A DNA stretch of 58,811 bases, taken from contig JAIECJ010000126.1 in the NCBI GenBank assembly GCA_029068555.1, forward strand, positions 1 through 58,811, written 5' to 3'. The position numbers were made by a program, and so were the translations under genes. The notes below the pieces were generated by a model. The model saw only the letters and a list, made by a program, of their open reading frames with translations, was not told the origin of the DNA and searched no databases. The DNA is from Lachnospiraceae bacterium (GTDB lineage: Bacteria; Bacillota; Clostridia; Lachnospirales; Lachnospiraceae). The stretch's first letter is position 1, and the number at the start of each line of letters is the position of its first letter. Shown piece after piece: positions 37,336 to 44,700 of the stretch.

Positions 37336-37905
37336 ATGGGATATGTAACCTATGAATACTACAAGAGCATATACGGCGAGGATTCCATGCCAGAAACCGA
37401 CTTCAACCGTCTTTCATGGGAGGCTTGCCGCCGGATAGACGCACTCACGCTGAATAAGCTGAAATTTGCATTTCCGACCAATGAGGACGATGTGGAAACC
37501 GTTCGGCGATGTGTCTGCAAGCTGATAGACATTGCCGGGCAGATTGAAGCGGCAAACAAGCGTGTGACAGAGGGGCAGGGGTACATAACGGACGAATCCG
37601 GCGCACTCCGGGGGAAAGTGGTATCTTCCGTTTCTTCCGGCAGTGAATCTATATCGTACACAGCAAAGGCAGAATCCGGCAGTACGCTGATTGATGCTGT
37701 TTTGTCAGACAAGGCGGCGCAGGATAAGCTATACCGGGATACCGTCCGGGAATATCTCTCACTTGTCCCGGATTCCAACGGCGTAAATCTACTGTATGCC
37801 GGAATCCCATACCCTGTCAGACACGCACCAATCAGACGACCGCCGGAGAATAAGCCGGAAATTCCACCAGAGGAAAGCGAGGGCGGCGAAGATGGGACTG
37901 TTTAA
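37336..37905 (+). CDS. Head-tail connector (adaptor) protein
   Basis: A 189-residue protein directly after the capsid region: a helical N-terminal domain (MGYVTYEYYKSIYGEDSMPE; RLSWEACRRIDALTLNKL) typical of gp15/gp6-type connector proteins and a Pro-rich C-terminus. Joins portal and tail completion proteins (family knowledge). Confidence 0.78.
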   Translation: MGYVTYEYYKSIYGEDSMPETDFNRLSWEACRRIDALTLNKLKFAFPTNEDDVETVRRCVCKLIDIAGQIEAANKRVTEGQGYITDESGALRGKVVSSVSSGSESISYTAKAESGSTLIDAVLSDKAAQDKLYRDTVREYLSLVPDSNGVNLLYAGIPYPVRHAPIRRPPENKPEIPPEESEGGEDGTV

Positions 37906-38104
37906 GAAAATGTGTTCGCATGATTATGTAGTAAAGGAACGGTCAAACGCTCTCCAACAGGACGAAATGGGTTATCCACTAAGGCTCTGCATTTGTGTGT
38001 GTTCTAAGTGCGGAAAATCAACGCAACAATGGCTTGACACAAATGAAAGCGCATTAGATGAGTTAAAGACTGGAAAATCGTTTCTTGTAAAGTGGGATAG
38101 GTGA
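37892..38104 (+). CDS. Hypothetical Cys-containing protein
   Basis: A 70-residue protein (MGLFKKMCSHDYVVKERSNA start; CICVCSKCGK) starting inside the connector gene after GGCGG. Likely a zinc-binding accessory protein. Confidence 0.55.
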   Translation: MGLFKKMCSHDYVVKERSNALQQDEMGYPLRLCICVCSKCGKSTQQWLDTNESALDELKTGKSFLVKWDR

Positions 38105-38108
38105 CGCT

Positions 38109-38585
38109 ATGGGAATAGGCTATGTTGATTCAGTCGTGGTATATAACAGATATGTAAATGGACTGATGGAAACCGAACAGTATTTCGGCACACGGTTTGA
38201 TAATGTGCGGATTGAACTGACGCAGGGCGCAAACCAAAAGGCAAGCGGCATGGAAAACGCCAGCGCTTGTAAAGTGTGCATACCAAATGACAAAAATCTA
38301 CCAAAACCATATAAAGCACCTAAAAAGTGGGAAAAACTCACGACGGCAGAAATGTTAAATTATTTTACCCTTGACGAAAAAGAAGATTTTTTTGTAATTG
38401 TCAAAAAAGAGGAATTAGGCATTGATGAAAATATTCCTGTTGGACTTGTTGAGAGTAGCGAATATGAGGGTGGATATTTTGAGTTTTGCAAGGGCGAATA
38501 CGGATATACATTTTCTGTTGATGAAGTTGATTCGTATAAAAATGTTGCGGGATATGGCGCACGTTGGGAAATAAACGGACGCTAA
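38109..38585 (+). CDS. Head-completion/minor capsid protein with extended C-terminus
   Basis: A 158-residue protein. The first 75 residues (SVVVYNRYVNGLMETEQYFG start) look like a phage head-tail joining or minor capsid protein; the second half (FFVIVKKEELGIDENIPVG to YGYTFSVDEVDSYKNVAGYG) is the part repeated after the stop codon. Position between connector and tail terminator supports a head-completion role. Confidence 0.65.
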   Translation: MGIGYVDSVVVYNRYVNGLMETEQYFGTRFDNVRIELTQGANQKASGMENASACKVCIPNDKNLPKPYKAPKKWEKLTTAEMLNYFTLDEKEDFFVIVKKEELGIDENIPVGLVESSEYEGGYFEFCKGEYGYTFSVDEVDSYKNVAGYGARWEINGR

Positions 38586-38684
38586 TTTTTTGAGCATATC
38601 AAGACAAAATTCGGGTATGCGTTTAGCGTTGATACGGTGGACGTGTATACCTTGATACCGAGGTTTGAGATTGGAGGAAGATAA
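38586..38684 (+). pseudogene. In-frame repeat of the previous gene's 3' end
   Basis: Directly after the stop codon, in the same frame, the DNA encodes FFEHIKTKFGYAFSVDTVDV and ends EIGGR then stop, a diverged copy of the preceding gene's end (CKGEYGYTFSVDEVD, EINGR). It has no start. It looks like the former end of the gene, displaced when a new 3' half was inserted. Confidence 0.7.
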
Positions 38685-39251
38685 GTGAAATTATTTTTTG
38701 ATACAGAATTTACTGGACTGCATAAGAGAACATCTCTTATCAGTATCGGTATCGTAGCGGAGAATGGCAAGCGGTTCTATGCGGAGTTTTCCACTTACAA
38801 AGAAAATCAGTGTGATGATTGGATAAGGGAGAACGTGCTGAAACATACCATTCTTGCCGGAAATGATGCCCTTGCCGCAAGGCTTGGAGAGGACAGCAAC
38901 ACAACGGTCATTCTTGGAAGTAAAGCGGATATTCGGTATGAGTTGGGTGAATGGCTGAAACAGTTTGACATCGTTCAATTTGTGTCTGATGTGAGCCATT
39001 ATGACTTTGTTCTGCTGATTGACATTTTCGGCGGTGCGTTTGACTTGCCGGGGAATGTGTCGGCGGCTTGCCGTGACATTAATCAGGACATTGCAAGGCA
39101 TTATGGCATTTCTGAAAGAGAAGCCTTTGACAAGAGCAGAGAGGACATTGTTTCCGAACTGTGTGGGCGGCGGATTGAGGGAGAAAAACACAATTCCCTT
39201 TATGACGCAGAAGTTATCAAGGCTATCTATGCGGAAATCTGCGGAGAGTAG
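38685..39251 (+). CDS. DEDD-type 3'-5' exonuclease
   Basis: A 188-residue protein with the RNase T/DnaQ-like motifs: FFDTEFTGL (Asp and Glu of ExoI), SHYDFVLL (ExoII Asp) and KHNSLYDAEVIKAIY (His and Asp of ExoIII). It is unusual inside a head-tail operon and is probably an accessory gene. GTG start after GGAGGAA. Confidence 0.8.
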   Translation: MKLFFDTEFTGLHKRTSLISIGIVAENGKRFYAEFSTYKENQCDDWIRENVLKHTILAGNDALAARLGEDSNTTVILGSKADIRYELGEWLKQFDIVQFVSDVSHYDFVLLIDIFGGAFDLPGNVSAACRDINQDIARHYGISEREAFDKSREDIVSELCGRRIEGEKHNSLYDAEVIKAIYAEICGE

Positions 39252-39254
39252 CCT

Positions 39255-39704
39255 ATGCCCGAAGAAGTCAAAGAACGCCTGTCAAAAACGGAATATGATA
39301 AAGTCGGGGAAATGCTTCTGGAACTGATTGCGGAGTGTCCGTTTATACCAGAGGGCGCAAAAATCAAGTACAACTCAAAGGATGTTGGAAAGTGCGTGTA
39401 TATCATAACCGCTGGCGGAAATATCAAAAGCCGTAATGTGCTTGGCGGATTTACGGCGGAGCTGACTATCCAGATTGCCTACCAGAGTTTTCCGCAAGGC
39501 AACGGGCAGATGATAAATGCACAGGCAGTTGTGGATAACATTACCGGGTGGCTGGAAGATATTCAGAACCTTCCCCGGCTAACAGGAAACAGGACAATAA
39601 CAAAGATTACCGCAGGTGGCAGCTTCCCGGATGTGGAAGAGGTTGAGGGAGATAAGTCAACCGTATTTGCTGCCAATGTGGTGATGGAATATGAAGTAGA
39701 GTAG
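39255..39704 (+). CDS. Tail terminator / minor capsid protein
   Basis: A 149-residue protein of the small phage minor capsid type (RNVLGGFTAELTIQIAYQSF; INAQAVVDNITGWLEDIQ) typical of the tail-terminator gene directly before the major tail protein. Confidence 0.72.
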   Translation: MPEEVKERLSKTEYDKVGEMLLELIAECPFIPEGAKIKYNSKDVGKCVYIITAGGNIKSRNVLGGFTAELTIQIAYQSFPQGNGQMINAQAVVDNITGWLEDIQNLPRLTGNRTITKITAGGSFPDVEEVEGDKSTVFAANVVMEYEVE

Positions 39705-39718
39705 AAAGGAGAAACAAA

Positions 39719-40282
39719 ATGAAATTACCAAGAGCAGCACTTGCACAGTGGTTATCATTCGACAAGGAAAACTGGACTTTGTTGGGGAGAGATACTGACT
39801 CCTTGTCCACCGAGTTAAATCCTGATGTTGAAACTACCAAAAATGTACAGGGGGATAACAACACAAACCACAACGGATTCAACCCTGAAACGGCTGTTGA
39901 TTCCTATGCGGCAAGAACAGAGGATTCTATCTATGAGAATCTGCTTGACATTGTTATGAACAGAAAATCAGACGAAGAATCTACAAAAGCATATTTTTTG
40001 GAAGCTGTGCTTGATGAAGCAGTAAACATTTCTGATAATAAAACGCTAACAGGAAAAGGGTGGATGGAAGAAGTTATTGTTGTTCCGCAGTCTTACGGCG
40101 GCGATACATCAGCATTTGGAATTCCGTTTAATCTTAATCCTAAAGGTGGAGAGAGGAAAGAGGGAACGGTATCTGTCACAAAAAGAGTTCCTACATTCAC
40201 TCCGGCGGCTGGTGGAGGTTCGCAGCCTGCGGCGATGAATGAAACACAGACCAAGACAAGCAGCAAAAGTTTGAGTGACTAA
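39719..40282 (+). CDS. Major tail (tube) protein
   Basis: A 187-residue protein opening MKLPRAALAQWLSFDKENWT and TLLGRDTDSLSTELNPDVET, as in major tail proteins of this siphovirus group. Forms the tail tube. RBS GAAAGGAG. Followed by a hairpin that may dampen transcription downstream of this highly expressed gene. Confidence 0.82.
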   Translation: MKLPRAALAQWLSFDKENWTLLGRDTDSLSTELNPDVETTKNVQGDNNTNHNGFNPETAVDSYAARTEDSIYENLLDIVMNRKSDEESTKAYFLEAVLDEAVNISDNKTLTGKGWMEEVIVVPQSYGGDTSAFGIPFNLNPKGGERKEGTVSVTKRVPTFTPAAGGGSQPAAMNETQTKTSSKSLSD

Positions 40283-40303
40283 GGTATTAAGGAAACTTAA
40301 TAT

Positions 40304-40337
40304 AATGGGGTGCGCACCTTTCAGTCGTGCCCCATTT
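40304..40337 (+). terminator. Hairpin after the major tail gene
   Basis: AATGGGG (40304-40310) pairs with CCCCATT (40330-40336), followed by TTCTG rather than a full T run, so termination would be partial. Such leaky terminators behind structural genes are common in phages. Confidence 0.5.
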
Positions 40338-40354
40338 CTGAAAGGATGTTAAGA

Positions 40355-40855
40355 ATGGCAGAGATTAAAGAAATGAATCTGGAAGCAGAAAACAGTAAAA
40401 TCGAAGAATTAAAGGCAAGTAACGATGTCATCATCACAAGAGTTGTCTTTGATAACGGATCCTGCATTTATGTTTCTGGCAATGACGCTTCTATTATCAT
40501 GCGTTTTTTAAAGGCCGGAGACGAGCTGGAAGATCTGGGGAAAGAGGAAGACAAGATAAAAGATGAATATGGCGAAAACGATTATGAAGAAGCCATTGAG
40601 ATACGAATGAACATTTCTAAAAGGGCATCGGAAATCATGGATGGCGTTTTCGGAGAAGGAACGACAGATAAATATTTCGGAGATGTTCTAAGGCTTATCC
40701 CAACATTTATACCAGATGTTGAGTGCTTTCTTGGATATTGGGATTCCTTTATTCCGTTAATTGAAAGAATGATGGGGCACAAGGAAAAACTGGCTAGTAA
40801 AAAGCGCATGGCAAAGTACCAGCCACAAGATCATAAGAGGAAAGGCGCAAAATGA
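40355..40855 (+). CDS. Tail assembly chaperone
   Basis: A 166-residue protein (DUF6673-like, as I recall): beta-rich N-terminus (RVVFDNGSCIYVSGNDASII) and helical rest. It lies between the tail tube and Gp15 genes, where siphophages encode tail chaperones. ATG 40355 after GAAAGGATG; the upstream frame runs through the hairpin. Confidence 0.72.
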   Translation: MAEIKEMNLEAENSKIEELKASNDVIITRVVFDNGSCIYVSGNDASIIMRFLKAGDELEDLGKEEDKIKDEYGENDYEEAIEIRMNISKRASEIMDGVFGEGTTDKYFGDVLRLIPTFIPDVECFLGYWDSFIPLIERMMGHKEKLASKKRMAKYQPQDHKRKGAK

Positions 40856-41445
40856 TAGGCGCATTACCGGAGGCATTGACGGTAGGCGGCGCGGAATATC
40901 CGATTCGTACCGACTATCGCAATGCCCTCCAAGTCTTTGAAGCGTTCCAAGACCCAGAGCTGACACAAGAGGAAAAATGGATAGTTGCTATCTACCTGCT
41001 TTTTGAAGATTTCTCCTGCGCTGATGATGTGCTGCAGGCGGCGCAGGATGGATTTGATATCGGAGAAGCCGTAAAACAGATATCATGGTTCATTTCTGCC
41101 GAGCAGCCGGAGAAAGAAGTTTTGGAACTGCCGACATACAACTGGAAGCAGGACGAGCAGATGATATTTTCCGCAGTCAACAAGGTTGCCGGAAAAGAGA
41201 CAAGGGAGCTGGAATACCTGCACTGGTGGACATTCCTAGGATATTTCAACGAAGTGGGAGAGGGAACATTCTCCTTTATTGTAGGTATCCGGCACAAGCT
41301 GAATAAGGGGAAGAAACTGGAAAAGCATGAGAAAGAGTTTCTTTCCCACAACAAGGAACTTGTGCAGCTTAAAAAGCCAAAGACCAAGGAAGAGCAGGAG
41401 CAGGAGGACGCATATAAGGCATTGTTGGATGAGGTGTTGGGATGA
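40852..41445 (+). CDS. Tail assembly chaperone, Gp15 family
   Basis: A 197-residue Gp15-family protein (ALPEALTVGGAEYPIRTDYR; YLHWWTFLGYFNEVGEGTFS). It works with the previous protein in tail assembly. The ATGA overlap suggests coupled translation; I see no slippery site needing a programmed frameshift. Confidence 0.85.
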   Translation: MIGALPEALTVGGAEYPIRTDYRNALQVFEAFQDPELTQEEKWIVAIYLLFEDFSCADDVLQAAQDGFDIGEAVKQISWFISAEQPEKEVLELPTYNWKQDEQMIFSAVNKVAGKETRELEYLHWWTFLGYFNEVGEGTFSFIVGIRHKLNKGKKLEKHEKEFLSHNKELVQLKKPKTKEEQEQEDAYKALLDEVLG

Positions 41446-41582
41446 CAGACAAAGAAATTGGAAAGACTGCCCGGGAGATTGCGGAACGGGGCAATACCGC
41501 GGAGGTCAAGCGGAATAAAGACGGGATTGTGATTCTGGAAGTCGGAAAGAAAATTGTCAAATCAGATAAGGGGCGTGATTGA
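41442..41582 (+). CDS. Small basic protein
   Basis: A 46-residue basic protein (MTDKEIGKTAREIAERGNTA start, then VKRNKDGIVILEVGKKIV), overlapping the Gp15 gene by four bases. Its pattern resembles small phage proteins encoded before tape-measure genes. Confidence 0.55.
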   Translation: MTDKEIGKTAREIAERGNTAEVKRNKDGIVILEVGKKIVKSDKGRD

Positions 41583-41583
41583 T

Positions 41584-42144
41584 ATGGGCGGTAGGGGAGC
41601 GGCGTTTGAAAGTAAAGGATATTCAAGCGCAATAAAAGCGGCAGAAAACAGAATATATAAGGATAAAGTTGAAAGTGCAATTCTCCTTGACCGTAAAGGA
41701 AATACAATTTTCACAGAAAGCAGTAATGCCACTAACTATGTACAATTTACGGCGGAACAGCTTGCAAAAATGAAAGATGCTAATTTGACGCACAATCATC
41801 CGTCTAATTCAACTTTTAGCGGAGCGGATATTTCACTTTTAACTTATCGGGAATTAAAGACAATACGGGCAACTGGTGAAAATCGTACATATCAGCTTAC
41901 TAAAATAAATGGGGATTTCCCTAGAAATGAATTTGCAAAAGCGTTTACGGAGGCGTATAATAGAAATAAGAGTATAACCGATAAAGAATATAATAAGATA
42001 AGGAAATATCAGCATACAAACCCAGCGCGATATCAAAGAGAATGTGAAAGCCTTAGTGCAAAACTGAATAGCTTGAATAGCGAATGGCTCAAAAATAATT
42101 CTAAAAAGTATGGATACCGATATGGGGTAATTGAAAGGAGATAA
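41584..42144 (+). CDS. JAMM/JAB-like metalloprotease-fold protein
   Basis: A 186-residue protein starting MGGRGAAFESKG. Residues about 75-90 read LTHNHPSNSTFSGADI, the HxHPx(n)SxxD zinc motif of JAMM/RadC-type domains. The rest is helical and charged. Start chosen at ATG 41584, two bases after the preceding stop. Tail JAMM peptidases exist in lambda-like phages, but this gene's place before the tape measure and the MGGRG start suggest an effector-like accessory (inference). Confidence 0.6.
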   Translation: MGGRGAAFESKGYSSAIKAAENRIYKDKVESAILLDRKGNTIFTESSNATNYVQFTAEQLAKMKDANLTHNHPSNSTFSGADISLLTYRELKTIRATGENRTYQLTKINGDFPRNEFAKAFTEAYNRNKSITDKEYNKIRKYQHTNPARYQRECESLSAKLNSLNSEWLKNNSKKYGYRYGVIERR

Positions 42145-42148
42145 TATT

Positions 42149-42298
42149 ATGCCAAAAACGAAAAATGGTGGATTTATATTAGATGACAGTTCGTGTGACC
42201 CTTATGGAGTGGTTGAAATGCGCGAGAAAACAAAAAGTGGAAAGCAGGAAAAATCTAAGGGCGAAGGAAAGAAAAGCAAGGCTGGAAAGAAGAAGTGA
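42149..42298 (+). CDS. Small Lys-rich protein
   Basis: A 49-residue protein: a short globular start (MPKTKNGGFILDDSSCDPYG) and a Lys/Gly tail of some 20 residues. RBS AAAGGAG. Followed at once by an intrinsic terminator. Confidence 0.5.
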   Translation: MPKTKNGGFILDDSSCDPYGVVEMREKTKSGKQEKSKGEGKKSKAGKKK

Positions 42299-42308
42299 TT
42301 TTGAGATG

Positions 42309-42339
42309 AAAGGGCAGTAGGAATACTGCTCTTTAATTT
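42309..42339 (+). terminator. Intrinsic terminator
   Basis: AAAGGGCAGTA (42309-42319) pairs with TACTGCTCTTT (42324-42334) with one mismatch, then AATTT. Ends the tail-chaperone transcript; the tape measure therefore needs read-through or its own promoter. Confidence 0.7.
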
Positions 42340-42405
42340 GGTAAAATATTCCCTTTTTCGCCAATATCTGATATAGTGTAGGTATTGGGAAAGGTGGGAA
42401 TAACC

Positions 42406-42465
42406 ATGTCATTCATAAGCAAAATACTGGACGCTTTCAAGATGGAAAGCACAAAATATGATTAA
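42406..42465 (+). CDS. 19-residue amphipathic peptide
   Basis: ATG 42406 follows AAAGGTGGG. The peptide MSFISKILDAFKMESTKYD has an amphipathic first half like type I toxins or phenol-soluble-modulin-like peptides. It stands alone between a terminator and the Mrr gene promoter. Confidence 0.35.
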   Translation: MSFISKILDAFKMESTKYD

Positions 42466-42543
42466 GTATGTGGCAATCTATTCCATTTTGTGCTGTTCTT
42501 TGGTATAATGTGGAATATTGTAGAATTTTAGGGGGATGGGAAA

Positions 42544-43707
42544 ATGAGTATACATAGCGGAACTCTTTCTATTAATGAAATCGGGAAAATTTATAATGTG
42601 GGATTTGCTTATGCAAAAAATATAGTGGATAAGCTTGAAGAAATAGGATATATCAAAAAGAGTACAAATTTTGAATACTCCATGATACAGACAGAGCAAG
42701 CCATAGACGCATACATAAAAGAGCATTTGGAAGAATTTAGGCCTGATTATTATAACACTCTTGAACTGAAAAATAATGGAAAACCCACCTTAAAAGCCAA
42801 AGCTAAAAAAGCTTGGAAATCTGCTCCGATGTTTATATGCAGGATTTTCCTGTCTTTATTTTCTGTTTTTGTATTTATAATATCTCCCAGTTTTGCTTCA
42901 CTTATTTTTGGCGCAATGTGTAATATCGGGTATGGGATATATATATCAAAAAGAAAAAATATGAAATTTACAGAATTTATGCTTCGTCCGTGGTTTAATG
43001 TGAGGGTTAGGACGGTATCAGAAATTCGTGGAATAATGCGAAAAAGCAATATAAAATTCAAGTCATCTGGTTATTATGAAACTTTAAGAAGATTAAAAAT
43101 ACATTTAAGTGCCAAAAAGAAATTAGCAGAGCATTATGCAGATATGGCGAATAATGCTGAAAGTGAAAATGAGTTTTATCAATCAATTAATAGCTGTTTA
43201 GAAGTATTAGAATGGATGTCACAATTTGAGAAATATGAAGTATATAATATTTTGGAAGAACCCTCCGAAGATATAAGGAAGATTAAAGAGGGAATGCCTA
43301 TATCCATTGAACGTTTTAAGGACAGAATGAAATCATCTGGGAAAATTGCTTTAGAATATGATGATATGGAGGGGCATGATTTTGAATACTATTGTGCTGA
43401 CATTTTAAGAAAAAACGGATTCGCAAATGTAGAGGTAACGCAAGGTAGCGGTGACCATGGAATTGACATATTGGCAGAAAAAGACGGTATTACATACGCA
43501 ATACAGTGCAAACGCTACTCTTCCGACATAGGAAATGCCGCTGTACAACAGGCGCATACCGGAAAGAGTATATATAAGAAGGACATTGCTGTTGTTTTGA
43601 CAAACCGCTATTTCACAGCGCAAGCTAAAGAAGAGGCGCAGGCTCTGGGCGTTAAGTTGTGGGATAGGGATAAACTGAATAGTATGATTGAAAAAGCAAA
43701 TAGTTAG
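42544..43707 (+). CDS. Membrane-linked Mrr-type restriction endonuclease
   Basis: A 387-residue protein in three parts: an N-terminal winged-helix-like domain (LSINEIGKIYNVGFAYAKNI), two close hydrophobic segments (about residues 98-140), a helical linker, and a C-terminal Mrr_cat domain (GHDFEYYCADILRKNGF; GSGDHGIDILA; YAIQCKRY; LTNRYFTAQAKEEA) with the PD-(D/E)xK residues Asp and Gln-x-Lys. Mrr enzymes cut modified foreign DNA, so this is probably a prophage defence gene. TATAAT at about 42503 may serve as its own promoter. Confidence 0.82.
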   Translation: MSIHSGTLSINEIGKIYNVGFAYAKNIVDKLEEIGYIKKSTNFEYSMIQTEQAIDAYIKEHLEEFRPDYYNTLELKNNGKPTLKAKAKKAWKSAPMFICRIFLSLFSVFVFIISPSFASLIFGAMCNIGYGIYISKRKNMKFTEFMLRPWFNVRVRTVSEIRGIMRKSNIKFKSSGYYETLRRLKIHLSAKKKLAEHYADMANNAESENEFYQSINSCLEVLEWMSQFEKYEVYNILEEPSEDIRKIKEGMPISIERFKDRMKSSGKIALEYDDMEGHDFEYYCADILRKNGFANVEVTQGSGDHGIDILAEKDGITYAIQCKRYSSDIGNAAVQQAHTGKSIYKKDIAVVLTNRYFTAQAKEEAQALGVKLWDRDKLNSMIEKANS

Positions 43708-43756
43708 TGCTATGGGGCAGAGAATGAAAATTTTCTGCCCTTTTACATTTTGGGTA

Positions 43757-43802
43757 TTGACATTAAATGTGCAACCATTTATAATAAATGTGCAACCATT
43801 TA
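43757..43802 (+). promoter_or_regulatory. Promoter with 17-bp direct-repeat operators
   Basis: TTGACA (43757-43762), 17 bp, TATAAT (43780-43785). The sequence AAATGTGCAACCATTTA occurs twice exactly (43765-43781 and 43786-43802), 21 bp apart, that is two helical turns, covering the spacer and the -10/+1 region. The RHH gene starts 22 bp on. Confidence 0.8.
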
Positions 43803-43823
43803 ATATAAGAAAGGAGGGTAGTG

Positions 43824-44000
43824 ATGTCACCAGCATATGGCAGACCGCCATCAAAAGACCCGAAGATACATGATACAAAAATCAGAATGTCGGATACAGA
43901 TATTGAAATGCTCGAATATTGCTGTGAGAAAACAGGAAAGAAAAAGGCAGATATTATCCGAATGGGAATTAAAAGGGTTTATGAGGAATTAAAAAAATAG
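43824..44000 (+). CDS. Ribbon-helix-helix regulator
   Basis: A 58-residue RHH protein (MSPAYGRPPSKDPKIHDTKI start; DTDIEMLEYCCEKTGKKKAD). RBS AAAGGAGGG. Paralogue of the 21910 protein (same MSPxxGRPP start). It most likely binds the direct repeats in its own promoter. Confidence 0.8.
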   Translation: MSPAYGRPPSKDPKIHDTKIRMSDTDIEMLEYCCEKTGKKKADIIRMGIKRVYEELKK

Positions 44001-44094
44001 AGCGTTACCGCCCTGAGAAAGTGATAAACGCTCTATCAACCACACACGCCAAAAGGAGTATGCCTTATTATTGTATCTCCTTTTGGCGTGGTTG
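43997..44094 (+). terminator. Two strong hairpins after the RHH gene
   Basis: ATAGAGCGTT/AACGCTCTAT (43997-44036), whose left arm includes the RHH stop codon, and a long stem CACGCCAAAAGGAG (44045-44058) with CTCCTTTTGGCGTG (44077-44090) extended by CAAC/GTTG. No T tract follows; AAGGAG is locked inside the stem. Same layout as after the RHH gene at 21910. Confidence 0.6.
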
Positions 44095-44123
44095 TCAAAT
44101 ACATTGAAAGGAGATTTTTTATT

Positions 44124-44360
44124 ATGGACAAACTGAACGATTTAATGAATAGTGAGTATGACGCAATGGCGGCAATGGAGATTCCCATGCCCGAAGCATT
44201 TGAAAAGGCAATGGCTCTTATCAAGACAAAGCTGACAAAGAAAGAATTTATGGACGTAGAGAGTGCAATATATGATGGGTGTATCAACTCGGAGCATATA
44301 GCCTTTGAGCAGGGGTTTATGCGTGGTATCGTGGTTGTGAAAGGCGGTGCGGCGGTATGA
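44124..44360 (+). CDS. Hypothetical helical protein (DUF6809-like)
   Basis: A 78-residue acidic helical protein (MDKLNDLMNSEYDAMAAMEI start; YDGCINSEHIAFEQGF), a type I recall as DUF6809. ATG 44124 after GAAAGGAG. Overlaps the membrane protein gene by four bases. Confidence 0.6.
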   Translation: MDKLNDLMNSEYDAMAAMEIPMPEAFEKAMALIKTKLTKKEFMDVESAIYDGCINSEHIAFEQGFMRGIVVVKGGAAV

Positions 44361-44563
44361 AAGACGAACGTAAATTCAAAGAGGTTATCCACACCATAAA
44401 AGGAGCAGAGAAAGACAAGGACAAGTTCTGCAAGGCGGCGAGGATTGAAAGACAGCCAATGAGTGACGAGCGGTTCAAACTGATTATCGAATCGGCATTG
44501 TTGGCACTGGGTATGATTTTGCTGTTTTTGTTCTTCTTCACACTGTTTTACCTCTGTAGATAG
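44357..44563 (+). CDS. Charged small membrane protein, copy 2
   Basis: Encodes exactly the same 68 residues as 22472 with 16 synonymous codon changes and no replacement. One membrane segment near the C-terminus. ATGA overlap with the gene before it, as in copy 1. Confidence 0.75.
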   Translation: MKDERKFKEVIHTIKGAEKDKDKFCKAARIERQPMSDERFKLIIESALLALGMILLFLFFFTLFYLCR

Positions 44564-44565
44564 AA

Positions 44566-44598
44566 TGGTACAAATTATTTCCGATTCTATGATACGAT
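44566..44598 (+). promoter_or_regulatory. TGGTACAA-N19-TACGAT promoter, site F
   Basis: TGGTACAA (44566-44573), 19 bp, TACGAT (44593-44598). A 100-bp leader with GAGAAACGGTTAAGG-type pairing follows before the antirepressor ATG. Confidence 0.6.
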
Positions 44599-44700
44599 TA
44601 TTTCAGCGGAGATAGTGCAGTACTCACGACAAGCGGTAAGCCTTAACCGTTTCTCCGCTATTCTGATAAAAGGCAATTTTACAGAAAGGCGGTAAAGCGT

